A stretch of 28,436 bases of DNA. Origin: JBFMFE01 sp040752295 (GTDB taxonomy: Bacteria > UBP15 > UBA6099 > JBFMBQ01). The position numbers were made by a program, and so were the translations under genes. The stretch is taken from contig JBFMFE010000059.1 of the NCBI GenBank assembly GCA_040752295.1, forward strand, positions 1 to 28,436, given 5' to 3'. The notes below the pieces were generated by a model. The model searched no databases. It saw only the letters and a list, made by a program, of their open reading frames with translations, and was not told where the DNA came from. Positions within the stretch are counted from its first letter, which is position 1, and each line of letters opens with the position of its first letter. Positions 7,343-15,852 of this stretch are shown here, in pieces.

Positions 7343-8641
7343 TCACTCCTTTTTCCTGACCGTCAGCTCCATCCCTTCCATTCCGGTGACGATGACCTTT
7401 GAGCCTTTCTCTATCGCGGAGCCGTCTTCGCTCCGGGCGTGCCAGAACTCCCCGAACACGCGAACCTTCCCCTCGGGGTTGAGCGTCGCGGCGACTTTTC
7501 CCGCCTTCCCTATCATGCCCTGCGCTCCCGTGGTCACGCGCCTGCGGTGGGTTTTCACGACAGCCGTCAGCGCGACGCCGAACAGGAACGCCGTCATGAG
7601 CGCCACGGTGATAACGACCTCGATGGAAATCCTGAACGCCGGGTCCGTCGAATCAATCAGCATCAGCGAGCCGAGCACCATGAGCACCGTCCCTCCGAGC
7701 GTGAGCAGTCCGTGGCTCACGATTTTCACTTCGAGTATGAACATGATGAACGCGCCGATGAGAAACAGAAGCCCCGCGAGGTTGATCGGCAGAACCTGGA
7801 AAGCGGTGAAGGCGAGGATCAGGGCGATCGCGCCGATCACGCCCGGGGCGATGGCGCCCGGATGCGTCACCTCGAATATGATACCGTACACGCCGACTAT
7901 GAAGAGGATGTACGCGATGTTGGGATGGGCTATCACGTGCAGGAAACGTTCCCTCGACGTCATGTACGCGTAAACTATCTCCGCGTTCTTTGTGTGGAGT
8001 GTGACGCGCCTTTTTTTCTTGACGAATTTCCGGCCATCGAGCTGGTTCAGGAGATCACGGTCGCTGTCGGCGATGATCTCGATGACTTTCTTCTTCAGGG
8101 CTTCGTCTTCGGTGATGGAGACGCTTCTGGTGACCGCCTTTTTCGCCCATTCCACGTTTCTGTTTCTTCTTTTCGTGAGGGATTCCATGTAAGCGACCGC
8201 GTAGTTGGTCACTTTTTCCTTCATGGTCTTGTCCATCTTGCCCTGCATCGCGACGGGATGCGCGGAGCCTGTGCTCGTGTTGGGCGACATCGCGGCGAAG
8301 TCGCTCGCCATCAGCAGGAAGAACCCCGCGGACGTCGCCGTGGAACCGCTCGGATACACGTACACGACGACCGGCACACTCGTGTTGAGCATCGCGGTCG
8401 CCATCTCCTTCATGGAATCCATAAGCCCGCCCGGCGTGTCGAGCAGGATTACGAGGCATTCGAAGTCCCCGTTCTCGGCGCGCTGAATGCTCCGCGCCAC
8501 GTAGTTCCTGGTCGCGGGGTCTATTGTGCCTTTCACCTCGATGACGAGGGCTTTCGAACGGGCGAAGGACGGACCGGCGGCGATCACCGCCCACAGGAAG
8601 ACGAATGCTAATAACCGCGGCGCTCTTCTGGTGAGTTTCAT
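7343..8641 (-). CDS. nfeD: NfeD-type membrane serine protease (ClpP-like domain plus NfeD OB domain)
   Basis: A 432-residue long-form NfeD. Residues 1-28 are a signal peptide. Residues 30-215 form a ClpP-class serine protease domain with the VILLDTPGGLMDSM motif (64-77), catalytic Ser104 in the ATSAGFF motif and the probable catalytic Lys143 in KEKVTN; this is a Ser-Lys dyad as in the archaeal 1510-N proteins. About 235-350 contains several membrane helices (IAYILFIVGVYGIIFE, GAIALILAFTAFQVL and GLLFLIGAFIMFIL). The final 70 residues are the soluble NfeD OB-fold domain (GKAGKVAATLNPEGKVRVFGE). In relatives the protease cuts the C-terminal region of the partner slipin, which is encoded next here. 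A GGAGGAAAAC ribosome binding site lies in the 22-bp gap after the M48 gene, so both are in one operon. Confidence 0.94.
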   Translation of the reverse strand: MKLTRRAPRLLAFVFLWAVIAAGPSFARSKALVIEVKGTIDPATRNYVARSIQRAENGDFECLVILLDTPGGLMDSMKEMATAMLNTSVPVVVYVYPSGSTATSAGFFLLMASDFAAMSPNTSTGSAHPVAMQGKMDKTMKEKVTNYAVAYMESLTKRRNRNVEWAKKAVTRSVSITEDEALKKKVIEIIADSDRDLLNQLDGRKFVKKKRRVTLHTKNAEIVYAYMTSRERFLHVIAHPNIAYILFIVGVYGIIFEVTHPGAIAPGVIGAIALILAFTAFQVLPINLAGLLFLIGAFIMFILEVKIVSHGLLTLGGTVLMVLGSLMLIDSTDPAFRISIEVVITVALMTAFLFGVALTAVVKTHRRRVTTGAQGMIGKAGKVAATLNPEGKVRVFGEFWHARSEDGSAIEKGSKVIVTGMEGMELTVRKKE

Positions 8642-8663
8642 GTTTTCCTCCGTTGATATTCTT

Positions 8664-11288
8664 TTATCGCTCGAGCAGGGACACCATAGTCTCGATCTCC
8701 CGCTGTCCCGGACATCCGGCGAGGGAGAGCTTGAACTGGTTCAGCGCCTCCCCGCGCAGACCCTGCCAGTATAGAAGGATGCCGAGGTTGTTCCTCGCGG
8801 GACACATGGAGGGGTCGGCTTCGATAGCCCTGCGGAAATATTCCTCCGCCTCGCTTTCCCGCCCGATCATCGCCGCCGCCGACCCCGCGCCGAGGTGAGC
8901 CGGGGCGTACGCGGGCGACAGCCGGGCGGCTTCGTTGTACCTTTCCAGCGCCCTGTCGTATTCTTCCATTTCGAAGAACGTGTTCCCCGTCGCGATGAGG
9001 GCGGAGACGTCGCCGGCATTCTTTTTCAGACAGTGCTCGAACTCATTTATCGCTTCGGCGTGGCGGTCCTGATATTTGTACACCATGCCCAAAAGGCGGT
9101 GCGAGCGCGCCGTCGCAGGCAGCCGCTTTCCCCGCTCGAATATCAGCCGCTCGGATTCGCCGGGGTTCCCCTGTCTCAACAGTTCCTCCGCCCGGTCGAG
9201 GTCTTCGTCCGCTCCACCGTCCGTGTCGCCCTGTGTTTGGTCCGATCCCGGCGGGTCTTCCGGCGGCGTTATGCGGATGTCGCGGGGTCGGCGTGAGAGG
9301 TGGTTGAGGTCTATTTCGGCGAGGCGAAGAAGGAGGTTTTCCGCAGCGGCGGTTCCGGCGTCGTATTCGGGTTCCACGCCTGCCTGTGCCGCTGGCACGG
9401 CAGACGGGTCGGCGGCGTCACCGCGGGCGCTGGAAACGAGTTCTTCGAACGGTGTTCCGCTCCGTACGGAGCGGCTTTTAAGGAGGACGGCGTCGGCGTA
9501 TCCCAGTCCCTTCGATGCCGCCGCGTCGAGTTCGTCCGCCTGTATTGCGAACCGTTTTTCGAGCATTCGCCTGAAGGTTTCCTCCTCGTGCGGCGGGAGA
9601 AGCGCGGCGGCGAGGTTGAGGGCGGCGGTGCGCACCTTCAATGCCGCGGCGCGAACCTCGGCGCGGTCCCGTTCCAATTGCCCCAGGCGGCGCAGATGAT
9701 CGGCGAGGTATTCCGCCTCGTAGGACCGGACCTGGTTGTGGTCCCACATGGACACCGGCTGGTCCGCGTCGGCTGCCGCGGCGAGAAGGCTCATAAGCCT
9801 CCGCATCGAAGAGTACGACCGTCCGGCTTCGAGAAGAGCGGAATTCATGGCGCCTCTCTTTTCGCCCACGGTGGAGGGAAGCAGCATGGCGGGTTCGATC
9901 ATGCGCTGAGCGAAACCGGCGGCGCGCCGGGATTCCGCGCCGTCCACGGCGTACAGCGCTTCCCGTACTCTCCTCCGGGTCTCTCTGAGTGCGAATTCCA
10001 TTTCGCCGTTGAAGTCCCCGTACCGTCTGAGCAGGGAAGTGAACGATGAGAAGAACAGCGAGGCGCCTTCGATGATTTCCTCTCCGGCAAGTCCTCTTTC
10101 GGCGAGTGATGAGATCGTCTTCGAAAAACCGGGCAGGTCGTTGTCCGTTCTCTTGTTCAGGTCCGCGATGAGCGCGTCGTTTTTTTCCCCGGGCTTGCCG
10201 AAGTCGGTCAGGGCGCGGTGGGCAAGCGCGGCGGCGTTCTGGAGGTCGTTGCGCGCGCGGGACAGCTTCTCCCGAGTGATTTCGTCCCCGGCGCCGGGGC
10301 TGTCCGTCCGCGCCTCCTGAAGCGTTCCCAGCCTCGAAAGCTCGAGGGCGATGGGGTTTTCGGGGTCGTTTTCGAGGATTTCGCCGATTAACCGGCGCGC
10401 CTCCTGGAGTTCGCCCGCGCGGATAAGGGCTTCGGCGAGTCCGAGCCTCGCGGCGATTGACCCCGGGTCGGCTTCAGCGGCGGCGCGGAAACCGTCGGCG
10501 GCGTCGTGGTAGTAGCGGCGGCTCATGTAGGACGCGGCTGTCCTTAAGAGATTGTCGCTGGTGGGCTGCATCTGTGCGGTTTTTTCGATCTCCCTCACGC
10601 GCGCGGGCGTCTTCGGATGCGAGGAAAGGGCGATCTGGAGCCTTCCCAGGTCGCCTGTGCGGTGCTTCCTTTCCATCTTCGCGAAGAACGATTTCATGCC
10701 CCGGGGATCGTATCCGCTGTTGAATGAGTACTCGATGCCGAGCCTGTCCGCTTCGTATTCGTCCTCGCGTGAGTAGTGCAGTTGCATGAGGGAGAGGGCG
10801 ATGCCCCCGATGCGCGCGGCGCCCTCACCATATCTGCCCTGCAGTATGTTCAGTCCCGCGATGATGAAGGGGAGTTTCTTGATGCGCTTCGCGCCGTGGT
10901 GCGCGGCGACGTGCCCCACCTCGTGCCCGATGACGCATGCAAGCTCGTCGTCGGAATCTATCTCCTCCAACAGTCCCCGCGTCACGAAAACGAATCCTCC
11001 CGGCGCCGCGAATGCGTTCATCTCCCCGGAGTCAATTACGTGAAATTCGTAGGGTATGTCGCCCCGGTGCGACACGGCGACGGTCTTCGCCCCGATTTCG
11101 TTTATGTAGCGGGTCAGGAGAGGCTCGGCGACGAAACCGAACTCGCTCTCGACCTGGGCTTTTGATGTTTTTCCGAAGTGTTTTTCGGCTTTCCATTCGA
11201 GTTTGTCGAGCAGTGACCCTTCGGCAGCGGACCACGCGAGACACAGGAGAACCGGCGTCAGGATGTATCCTGAATGTCTGGTTTTCAT
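8664..11288 (-). CDS. M48 family metalloprotease with large central insert and C-terminal TPR repeats
   Basis: An 874-residue exported peptidase resembling BepA/YfgC but far longer (BepA is about 490). Residues 1-24 are a signal peptide. The catalytic domain (about 40-240) has the HExxH motif HEVGH at 122-126, the second motif SREDEYEADRLG (173-184) supplying the third zinc ligand, and a later SSHPKTPARVREI segment typical of M48 proteins. A first TPR block spans about 250-325. About 330-650 is a helical, charged region I do not recognise. A second run of TPRs at about 715-860 (LLGMVYKYQDRHAEAINEF and following units) ends the protein. M48/TPR proteases act in outer-membrane protein quality control. 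It is first in an operon with NfeD, slipin and TupA, driven by a TTGCAT-17-TAAAAT promoter. Confidence 0.92.
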   Translation of the reverse strand: MKTRHSGYILTPVLLCLAWSAAEGSLLDKLEWKAEKHFGKTSKAQVESEFGFVAEPLLTRYINEIGAKTVAVSHRGDIPYEFHVIDSGEMNAFAAPGGFVFVTRGLLEEIDSDDELACVIGHEVGHVAAHHGAKRIKKLPFIIAGLNILQGRYGEGAARIGGIALSLMQLHYSREDEYEADRLGIEYSFNSGYDPRGMKSFFAKMERKHRTGDLGRLQIALSSHPKTPARVREIEKTAQMQPTSDNLLRTAASYMSRRYYHDAADGFRAAAEADPGSIAARLGLAEALIRAGELQEARRLIGEILENDPENPIALELSRLGTLQEARTDSPGAGDEITREKLSRARNDLQNAAALAHRALTDFGKPGEKNDALIADLNKRTDNDLPGFSKTISSLAERGLAGEEIIEGASLFFSSFTSLLRRYGDFNGEMEFALRETRRRVREALYAVDGAESRRAAGFAQRMIEPAMLLPSTVGEKRGAMNSALLEAGRSYSSMRRLMSLLAAAADADQPVSMWDHNQVRSYEAEYLADHLRRLGQLERDRAEVRAAALKVRTAALNLAAALLPPHEEETFRRMLEKRFAIQADELDAAASKGLGYADAVLLKSRSVRSGTPFEELVSSARGDAADPSAVPAAQAGVEPEYDAGTAAAENLLLRLAEIDLNHLSRRPRDIRITPPEDPPGSDQTQGDTDGGADEDLDRAEELLRQGNPGESERLIFERGKRLPATARSHRLLGMVYKYQDRHAEAINEFEHCLKKNAGDVSALIATGNTFFEMEEYDRALERYNEAARLSPAYAPAHLGAGSAAAMIGRESEAEEYFRRAIEADPSMCPARNNLGILLYWQGLRGEALNQFKLSLAGCPGQREIETMVSLLER

Positions 11289-11359
11289 GGTTCCAGAAGC
11301 TTCAACGGTTTCAACGGCAATGAAGGATCATTGCTTAACCGGAGCGGCTCTCTCATGCT

Positions 11360-11388
11360 ATTTTAAGATTTGGCGGGGTATAATGCAA
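11360..11388 (-). promoter_or_regulatory. Promoter of the M48-NfeD-slipin-TupA operon
   Basis: On the minus strand TTGCAT (11383-11388) and TAAAAT (11360-11365) are 17 bp apart, 72 bp upstream of the M48 ATG. It lies in the divergent gap with the PilZ-receiver gene, whose own promoter begins 27 bp further right, so regulators binding here could affect both. Confidence 0.55.
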
Positions 11389-11414
11389 GGAAAGACCGCG
11401 GCGTGGAAAACGGC

Positions 11415-11444
11415 TTGACATCCCTGAATTTTTAATGGTAAATT
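11415..11444 (+). promoter_or_regulatory. Sigma70 promoter of the PilZ-receiver gene
   Basis: A perfect TTGACA (11415-11420) is followed after 18 bp by TAAATT (11439-11444), with predicted start near 11451 and a leader of about 40 nt. A GGGGTGAG ribosome binding site precedes the ATG at 11492. Confidence 0.65.
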
Positions 11445-11491
11445 GCTTCTGCAACAGGAATTCAAGAGCGGCGAAAACGGGGTGAGCGGGT

Positions 11492-12247
11492 ATGTATTCC
11501 GAAAAGAGAGAGTATCCTCGCGCTGAGTTGAAGAAGGCAAAAGCGAGGTATAAGGTCCCCAATCAGCTCGAGATAGGGCTTGCGACGATCAAAAACATAA
11601 GCGGCGGAGGCGTGTGTCTCCTGACGGACAGGGAAATACCCGCCGGTGCGACGGTCGTCCTCGAGTTCGCGCTTCCGGGGGACACGACCAGCATCGTCGC
11701 CGAGGCGGAGGTCGTGTGGCGGGACGAGATGTCGGCGCCCACCGAGCACAAGTACCAGATGGGCATGAAATTCGTAAAGATTGACGCCGGCAAAAAAAGC
11801 GAGATCACATCGTTCGTCGTGAGGTACCTCCGCAGCAAGGTGTCAAAGGAGATCGAGCCGGAAAAGAAGCACGAGAGACGGAAGCACTCCATCCTCGCCG
11901 TGGACGACGATAAGGTGACGCTGAAGGTGATCAGGGACATCTTCAGGGACGAGTTCGAGGTTTTCACCGCCTCCGACGGACACGCCGGCGTGGAAATGGC
12001 GCGGGAGAAGCGTCCCGACCTGATACTCCTCGACATAGTGATGCCCGATTTCGACGGTTTCTCGGCGCTGACGCTTCTGAAGGATTTCCCCGAGACAAAG
12101 GACATTCCCGTGATAATGCTCTCCGTGATAAGAGAGAAAAGCAAGATATTCCACGCTCTCCGCGAGGGGGCGAAGGATTACATCCTGAAACCTTTTACGA
12201 CGGAAAACCTGGTGGCGAGGATAAGAAGCATCATTTACGGGAATTGA
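11492..12247 (+). CDS. PilZ domain-response regulator receiver fusion
   Basis: A 251-residue cytoplasmic signalling protein. The N-terminal PilZ domain (about 5-115) carries the c-di-GMP-binding RxxxR motif (R6-R10) and N-x-S-x-x-G (N35, S37, G40), with the usual VVLEFALPG and GMKFVKI strands. A charged linker (116-131, KEIEPEKKHERRK) leads to a receiver domain (132-251) with acidic pocket D138/D139, phospho-acceptor D181 in LLDIVMPDFDG, S211 and K233 in ILKPF. All key residues of both domains are present, so it probably combines c-di-GMP sensing with phosphorylation. There is no output domain, so it must act by protein contact. No histidine kinase, cyclase or motility gene is nearby. It has its own promoter and is transcribed against the surrounding operons. 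Confidence 0.93.
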   Translation: MYSEKREYPRAELKKAKARYKVPNQLEIGLATIKNISGGGVCLLTDREIPAGATVVLEFALPGDTTSIVAEAEVVWRDEMSAPTEHKYQMGMKFVKIDAGKKSEITSFVVRYLRSKVSKEIEPEKKHERRKHSILAVDDDKVTLKVIRDIFRDEFEVFTASDGHAGVEMAREKRPDLILLDIVMPDFDGFSALTLLKDFPETKDIPVIMLSVIREKSKIFHALREGAKDYILKPFTTENLVARIRSIIYGN

Positions 12248-12321
12248 AGCGGACGCCGCCGTTCCCCGATTGTTTTGCGAATCGTCCGTCCGCTGCTCCA
12301 GAGCGGGGCTGATCGGGGCGG

Positions 12322-12729
12322 TCAGAAGCTTTCCCCGGCGGCGAAAGCGTCGGGATAATGAACGATCTTCACGACGCGCCCGCGGTCGTCGAACAGGACT
12401 GCGAAAACGTCGAAGCGGAAATCGAGATTCTCCAGCCCGAACCTGCTCGCGTAAAACCGCGCGGCGCGGACGATCTTCTTCTGCTTCCGGAGGCTGACGC
12501 CTTCTTCGGGTCCCCCGAACTGCTCCGACGTGCGGGATTTCACCTCGGCGATGACGATGAGATTTCTCTTCCGGGCGACGATGTCAAGCTCGCCGAGCCG
12601 GGTCTCGTAGTTGCGGTGCAGTATCCTGAAGCCTTGCCCGTGGAGAAACCTCGCCGCCGCTTTCTCCGCCGCCTCGCCGAGGGCGCGGCGGCGGTCGCGG
12701 CCGTTCCCCGTTTTAGCTTTCCTCAGCAC
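12322..12729 (-). CDS. yraN: YraN family (UPF0102) endonuclease-like protein
   Basis: A 135-residue member of the YraN family, which has an RNase H/Holliday-junction-resolvase-like fold. The conserved GEAAEKAAARFLHGQGF helix (18-34) leads to the nuclease motif GELDIVA (46-52; E47, D49) and IAEVKSR (60-66; E62, K64), matching the E/D...ExK pattern of this superfamily. The start overlaps the 3' end of rnhB by 17 bp, and the rnhB-yraN order is a widely conserved pair. The exact cellular role is not settled; DNA recombination or repair is suggested by fold. Length is typical. It is the last gene of the phosphodiesterase-rnhB operon. Confidence 0.92.
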   Translation of the reverse strand: MLRKAKTGNGRDRRRALGEAAEKAAARFLHGQGFRILHRNYETRLGELDIVARKRNLIVIAEVKSRTSEQFGGPEEGVSLRKQKKIVRAARFYASRFGLENLDFRFDVFAVLFDDRGRVVKIVHYPDAFAAGESF

Positions 12730-13372
12730 CGTCGCGCATCTCCAGAAGGCACTGCTGCACCGGCGCGAACGTCTTCCTGTGTATGGGACAGGGTCCGAAC
12801 GCAGTGATCATATCCCTGTGCCGGCGGGTCCCGTAGCCCTTGTGCCTGTCGAAGCCGTATTCGGGGAACTTCCGGTGGTATTCGCGCATCAGCGCGTCCC
12901 TGGTGTGCTTGGCGATGATCGAGGCGGCGGCGACGCAGTGGCACACGGCGTCCCCGCGCCGCACCGTCCACTGGGGAATGTCCACGGGTATTGTGTTTCC
13001 GCCGTCCACGATGATGATGTCGGGACGCAGGCGGCGCAGGTTTTCGACCGCCCGCTTCATCGCTAAAAGCGTCGCCCGCAGGATGTTGAGCCTTTCGATT
13101 TCGTCCACGTCCGCCGCGCCGATCCCGTAGTCCCGGGCGGCGCCGGTGATCTTCCGGTACAACTCGGCGCGCCGCGCTTCCGTGAGGGTCTTGGAGTCCC
13201 GCACTCCCGGTATGGTCTTTCCGGGCGGCAGAATCACCGACGCCGCCACCACGGGACCCGCCAGCGGACCCCGCCCCGCCTCGTCCACCCCGCACACGAC
13301 GCGGAACCCCATCGTGTTCGCTTCGAGTTCGTACCGGAGGTCCGGCTCGCACGGCGCGGCTCTCATCGTCAT
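12713..13372 (-). CDS. rnhB: Ribonuclease HII
   Basis: RNase HII cleaves the RNA strand of RNA-DNA hybrids and removes misincorporated ribonucleotides from DNA. The 219 residues show the complete active site: D30 and E31 in VDEAGRGPLAGPV, D123 in IIIVDGG, and D159 in SIIAKHTRD, with the family signature YGFDRHKGYGT (172-182). The N terminus is about 20 residues longer than in short relatives. The ATG overlaps the stop of the upstream gene as ATGA, so translation is coupled. A start at the second Met (residue 3) or at Met21 is possible. It overlaps yraN at its 3' end. Confidence 0.95.
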   Translation of the reverse strand: MTMRAAPCEPDLRYELEANTMGFRVVCGVDEAGRGPLAGPVVAASVILPPGKTIPGVRDSKTLTEARRAELYRKITGAARDYGIGAADVDEIERLNILRATLLAMKRAVENLRRLRPDIIIVDGGNTIPVDIPQWTVRRGDAVCHCVAAASIIAKHTRDALMREYHRKFPEYGFDRHKGYGTRRHRDMITAFGPCPIHRKTFAPVQQCLLEMRDGAEES

Positions 13373-14142
13373 TCAACCGTTCTCACGAACGCCATGGAGG
13401 TCCGGGGCGGACCGAACCGCTCGACTTCACCGTCCCCGGTGAGGATGAAATGCATCGTGTTCTGAGCGTTTTTTGCCGCCACGATATATCTCTTCGCCTT
13501 TCCCTCCCCGGCGTCCGTTTCCACCGGTTTGCCCGGCAGCATGAGGCTCATCGTGACGACGCCCCTGTTCTCCGCGCTGAAGACGGGAAAGGTATACGTG
13601 CCCGGCGTGTCGAGGTCGAGGAGTTTCAACGCGGGAATGAGCGCCGGAAAGCCCATATAGAGTTCCCCGCCCGTCTCGATTTTTTTGATTTCTACTTCCC
13701 GCCCGTTCTCCCGGACACTGACGATCAGAATATCCCCTCGGACCTCGCCGGTCACGACGGTCTGCGTTTCTTTCTCCCCCTCTTTTGTGGTTTCCATTCT
13801 CTCGGAGTGAAGGAATCCGAGCCGCTCGGTCATCATGCCCTCTCCCTTCACGACGTGTTTCCGTCCCCCCATTTCAAACCCCGAATCCATGACGATCCTG
13901 TAATCGTCTCCATCCTTTTCGATCTTCACGTCCATGAACCCGATGGTCTGTTCATCGTACTTCATGGAGAAGCTCCATTCGCCGGTCGCCCAGCCGGGCT
14001 TTCCCTTCGCGCCTTCGAGAAGCGCCGTGATTTTTCCGCCGCCGGTTTCCCCGGAGCACGCGTGCCCCGCGGACAGGATGAAGACGAGCGTCGCGGCGAG
14101 CCATTGGACTCCCGCCGGGATTTTGGCTTTGTATTTTTTCAT
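13369..14142 (-). CDS. Hypothetical exported protein, possibly DUF3108-like
   Basis: A 257-residue protein with a signal peptide (basic MKKYKAK start, hydrophobic core LAATLVFILSAGHA). The Cys at residue 29 follows GHA, a poor lipobox, so whether it is a lipoprotein is unclear. The mature region is a long series of beta strands beginning GEWSFSMKYDEQTIGFMDVKIEKDGDDYRI. This resembles in style the LolA-like or DUF3108 exported proteins that bind lipid or polymer, but I cannot confirm a family. It sits 49 bp after the phosphodiesterase gene and is translationally coupled to rnhB, an odd partner for an exported protein. The function is unknown. Confidence 0.75.
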   Translation of the reverse strand: MKKYKAKIPAGVQWLAATLVFILSAGHACSGETGGGKITALLEGAKGKPGWATGEWSFSMKYDEQTIGFMDVKIEKDGDDYRIVMDSGFEMGGRKHVVKGEGMMTERLGFLHSERMETTKEGEKETQTVVTGEVRGDILIVSVRENGREVEIKKIETGGELYMGFPALIPALKLLDLDTPGTYTFPVFSAENRGVVTMSLMLPGKPVETDAGEGKAKRYIVAAKNAQNTMHFILTGDGEVERFGPPRTSMAFVRTVE

Positions 14143-14191
14143 TATCTTTCCCGGCGTTTCGCGGTTTGGCGCCGGGTTTCCGCGCGGCGGT

Positions 14192-15655
14192 TCATTTCTG
14201 ATCCTGGTTCAGTTTCAACGTGCGTCCGTCCATTCTCGGCTCCGCGGCGCCGAATTGACCGAGAATGGTGGGCGCGACGTCGGTTATCGCCGCGCGTTCG
14301 ATGACGCGCCGCCGCAAGCCCGGTCCGGCGAACAGGATCGGGATGCTCGTGTCCTCGATGGCGATGCTCCCGTGCCCCCTGGGCCACTGCCGGTCGGAAA
14401 AATAACAACCTTCCTCGAAATTCGAGAACACCACGAGGTCGCCGCTTCTCGCGCAGTTCAGCCCGTAGATGTTGTTGAACGCCTGCGGATATTTCTCCAG
14501 TTTCTCCCAGAAGTATTTTTCGAGGGGGAGGAGGGTCCCGTTCTGATACACCATGTAATCTCCCCCCCCGGGACCGCGGACGAGGATAAGCGCCGAGCAG
14601 CCTTCCGGGCAAAGCCCTTTTTCGGGGTACGCTTTTGTGCAGATGCTGGAAACGCACTCGGCGGCGGGCGCGATGTGTTCGATCTCCGGCGGGTCGCTCC
14701 ATTTTTTAGTTTCCCTGTGCCTGACGTAAACGAACGCGCAGCCGCCGATGATGGAAAGAAAGCAGTCCGTGTCCGCGGCGAATTCCGCCTCGCTCTTCGC
14801 CGCGTTGTAGCCGCGTTCCGCGAGGACTTTCGCCAGCGTGTCCACGTTTATCATCCGGGCGCTCGCCCCGACCCATGCCTGCCCGTGGTCGGACGTGAGC
14901 GTGAAGAACGTGCTGTCAAGCGCCCCGCGATGATCAAGTTCCCTGACTATCTTTTCCACGATGGGGTCGAGGATTCTTTTGATGTAAAAAACCTGTCCCC
15001 TGTCGCCGGTGTGATGCCCCCAGTTGTCAAGCCCGCACAGGTATATCGTCATCAGCCTGGGCAGGGGGCTCTTCCTGATGTATCCGAGCGCGACCCGGGC
15101 GGTGTAGGCGTCCAGGTGGCGGAAGCCCATGTTCGCCTTGAACGTCGCGGCGAAGTACGTTACCGCCGCTCGCCCGGGGCGGACCCACCGCGTGCACCCC
15201 CGGCTGAAATGGTTGAAGATCACCACCGAGTCAAGCCCCGCCTCGCCCCCCGCCTCGTAGATCGTCGGAACCTCAGCGCTGAGGTCCTGGTTGACAAGCC
15301 CAGCGGGGTTCCGCAGGGGCAGTATCCCCGTGGGAAGACCGAAGAGATGATAGCCGAAGACCTGCGCCGCCGTGGCGGGGCGGTTGTAGTCCCGAATCTC
15401 GACCGGGTCTTTTTCCCTGTCCAGCCAGGCGTTCCCGACGATCTTGTGGCGCCGCACCTGGCAGCCGGTGAAGAGCGACGCCTGCGAGGGAAGCGTCTCG
15501 GAGGGGAACACCGTCGTTCCGTACCTGACCCACACGCCGTCCTTGAAGATTTCGCCGAAGCCGGGGAGTTTGCCGTCCGACAGAAGGTTGTAGAAAATCT
15601 CTCTCTTCAGCCCGTCTATTACGAATAGTATCGCCCGCTCCGGCGCCATTTCCAT
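14192..15655 (-). CDS. Type I phosphodiesterase/nucleotide pyrophosphatase (alkaline phosphatase superfamily)
   Basis: A 487-residue hydrolase with two-metal active-site features of the NPP family. The N terminus gives FVIDG with metal ligand D14. The nucleophile is T54 in FPSETLPSQASLFTG. Further ligands are expected in GLDNWGHHTGD, TSDHGQAW and RGHGS, which appear in the correct order. Family members cleave phosphodiester bonds in nucleotides or lipids, or act on phosphonates. The first residues contain no signal peptide, so it looks cytoplasmic. The frame is open 49 codons further upstream, but that extension is low-complexity basic sequence; I start at the ATG at 15655 (15649 is an alternative) because the fold begins there. 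It heads the operon leading to rnhB and yraN. The substrate is unknown. Confidence 0.88.
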   Translation of the reverse strand: MEMAPERAILFVIDGLKREIFYNLLSDGKLPGFGEIFKDGVWVRYGTTVFPSETLPSQASLFTGCQVRRHKIVGNAWLDREKDPVEIRDYNRPATAAQVFGYHLFGLPTGILPLRNPAGLVNQDLSAEVPTIYEAGGEAGLDSVVIFNHFSRGCTRWVRPGRAAVTYFAATFKANMGFRHLDAYTARVALGYIRKSPLPRLMTIYLCGLDNWGHHTGDRGQVFYIKRILDPIVEKIVRELDHRGALDSTFFTLTSDHGQAWVGASARMINVDTLAKVLAERGYNAAKSEAEFAADTDCFLSIIGGCAFVYVRHRETKKWSDPPEIEHIAPAAECVSSICTKAYPEKGLCPEGCSALILVRGPGGGDYMVYQNGTLLPLEKYFWEKLEKYPQAFNNIYGLNCARSGDLVVFSNFEEGCYFSDRQWPRGHGSIAIEDTSIPILFAGPGLRRRVIERAAITDVAPTILGQFGAAEPRMDGRTLKLNQDQK

Positions 15656-15852
15656 TATTTTACGCGAAGAGGAGGGCGGTGCGGACATGGGGCGGAAAAA
15701 ACAGAGTGGGGAACGCGTCCTTCCCCGCGACGGCGAACCGGGAACGGAACAGGGAAGGTCGAGTCGCGAAATGACACGAAAGGAATGATGATCCCGGCGC
15801 AAAAACCCTTTTCGGCGCGGTACGCCTGCCTGCCGCGCCGTTTTGTTCCGCG

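Noticed and set aside
5184..8611. Long + strand open frames opposite the protease operon (for example 5184-6143 and 7439-8611)
   Set aside because: They are antisense shadows typical of GC-rich DNA: their composition is dominated by Arg, His, Asp and Glu, and they lie over genes with clear family motifs.
12248..12294. Terminator between the PilZ-receiver gene and yraN
   Set aside because: Only an 8-bp inverted repeat (AGCGGACG/CGTCCGCT) with a 31-nt loop and no T-run is present.
15656..15802. 49-residue extension of the phosphodiesterase
   Set aside because: It encodes low-complexity basic and proline-rich sequence before the first conserved strand, and two ATG codons sit at the natural start of the fold.
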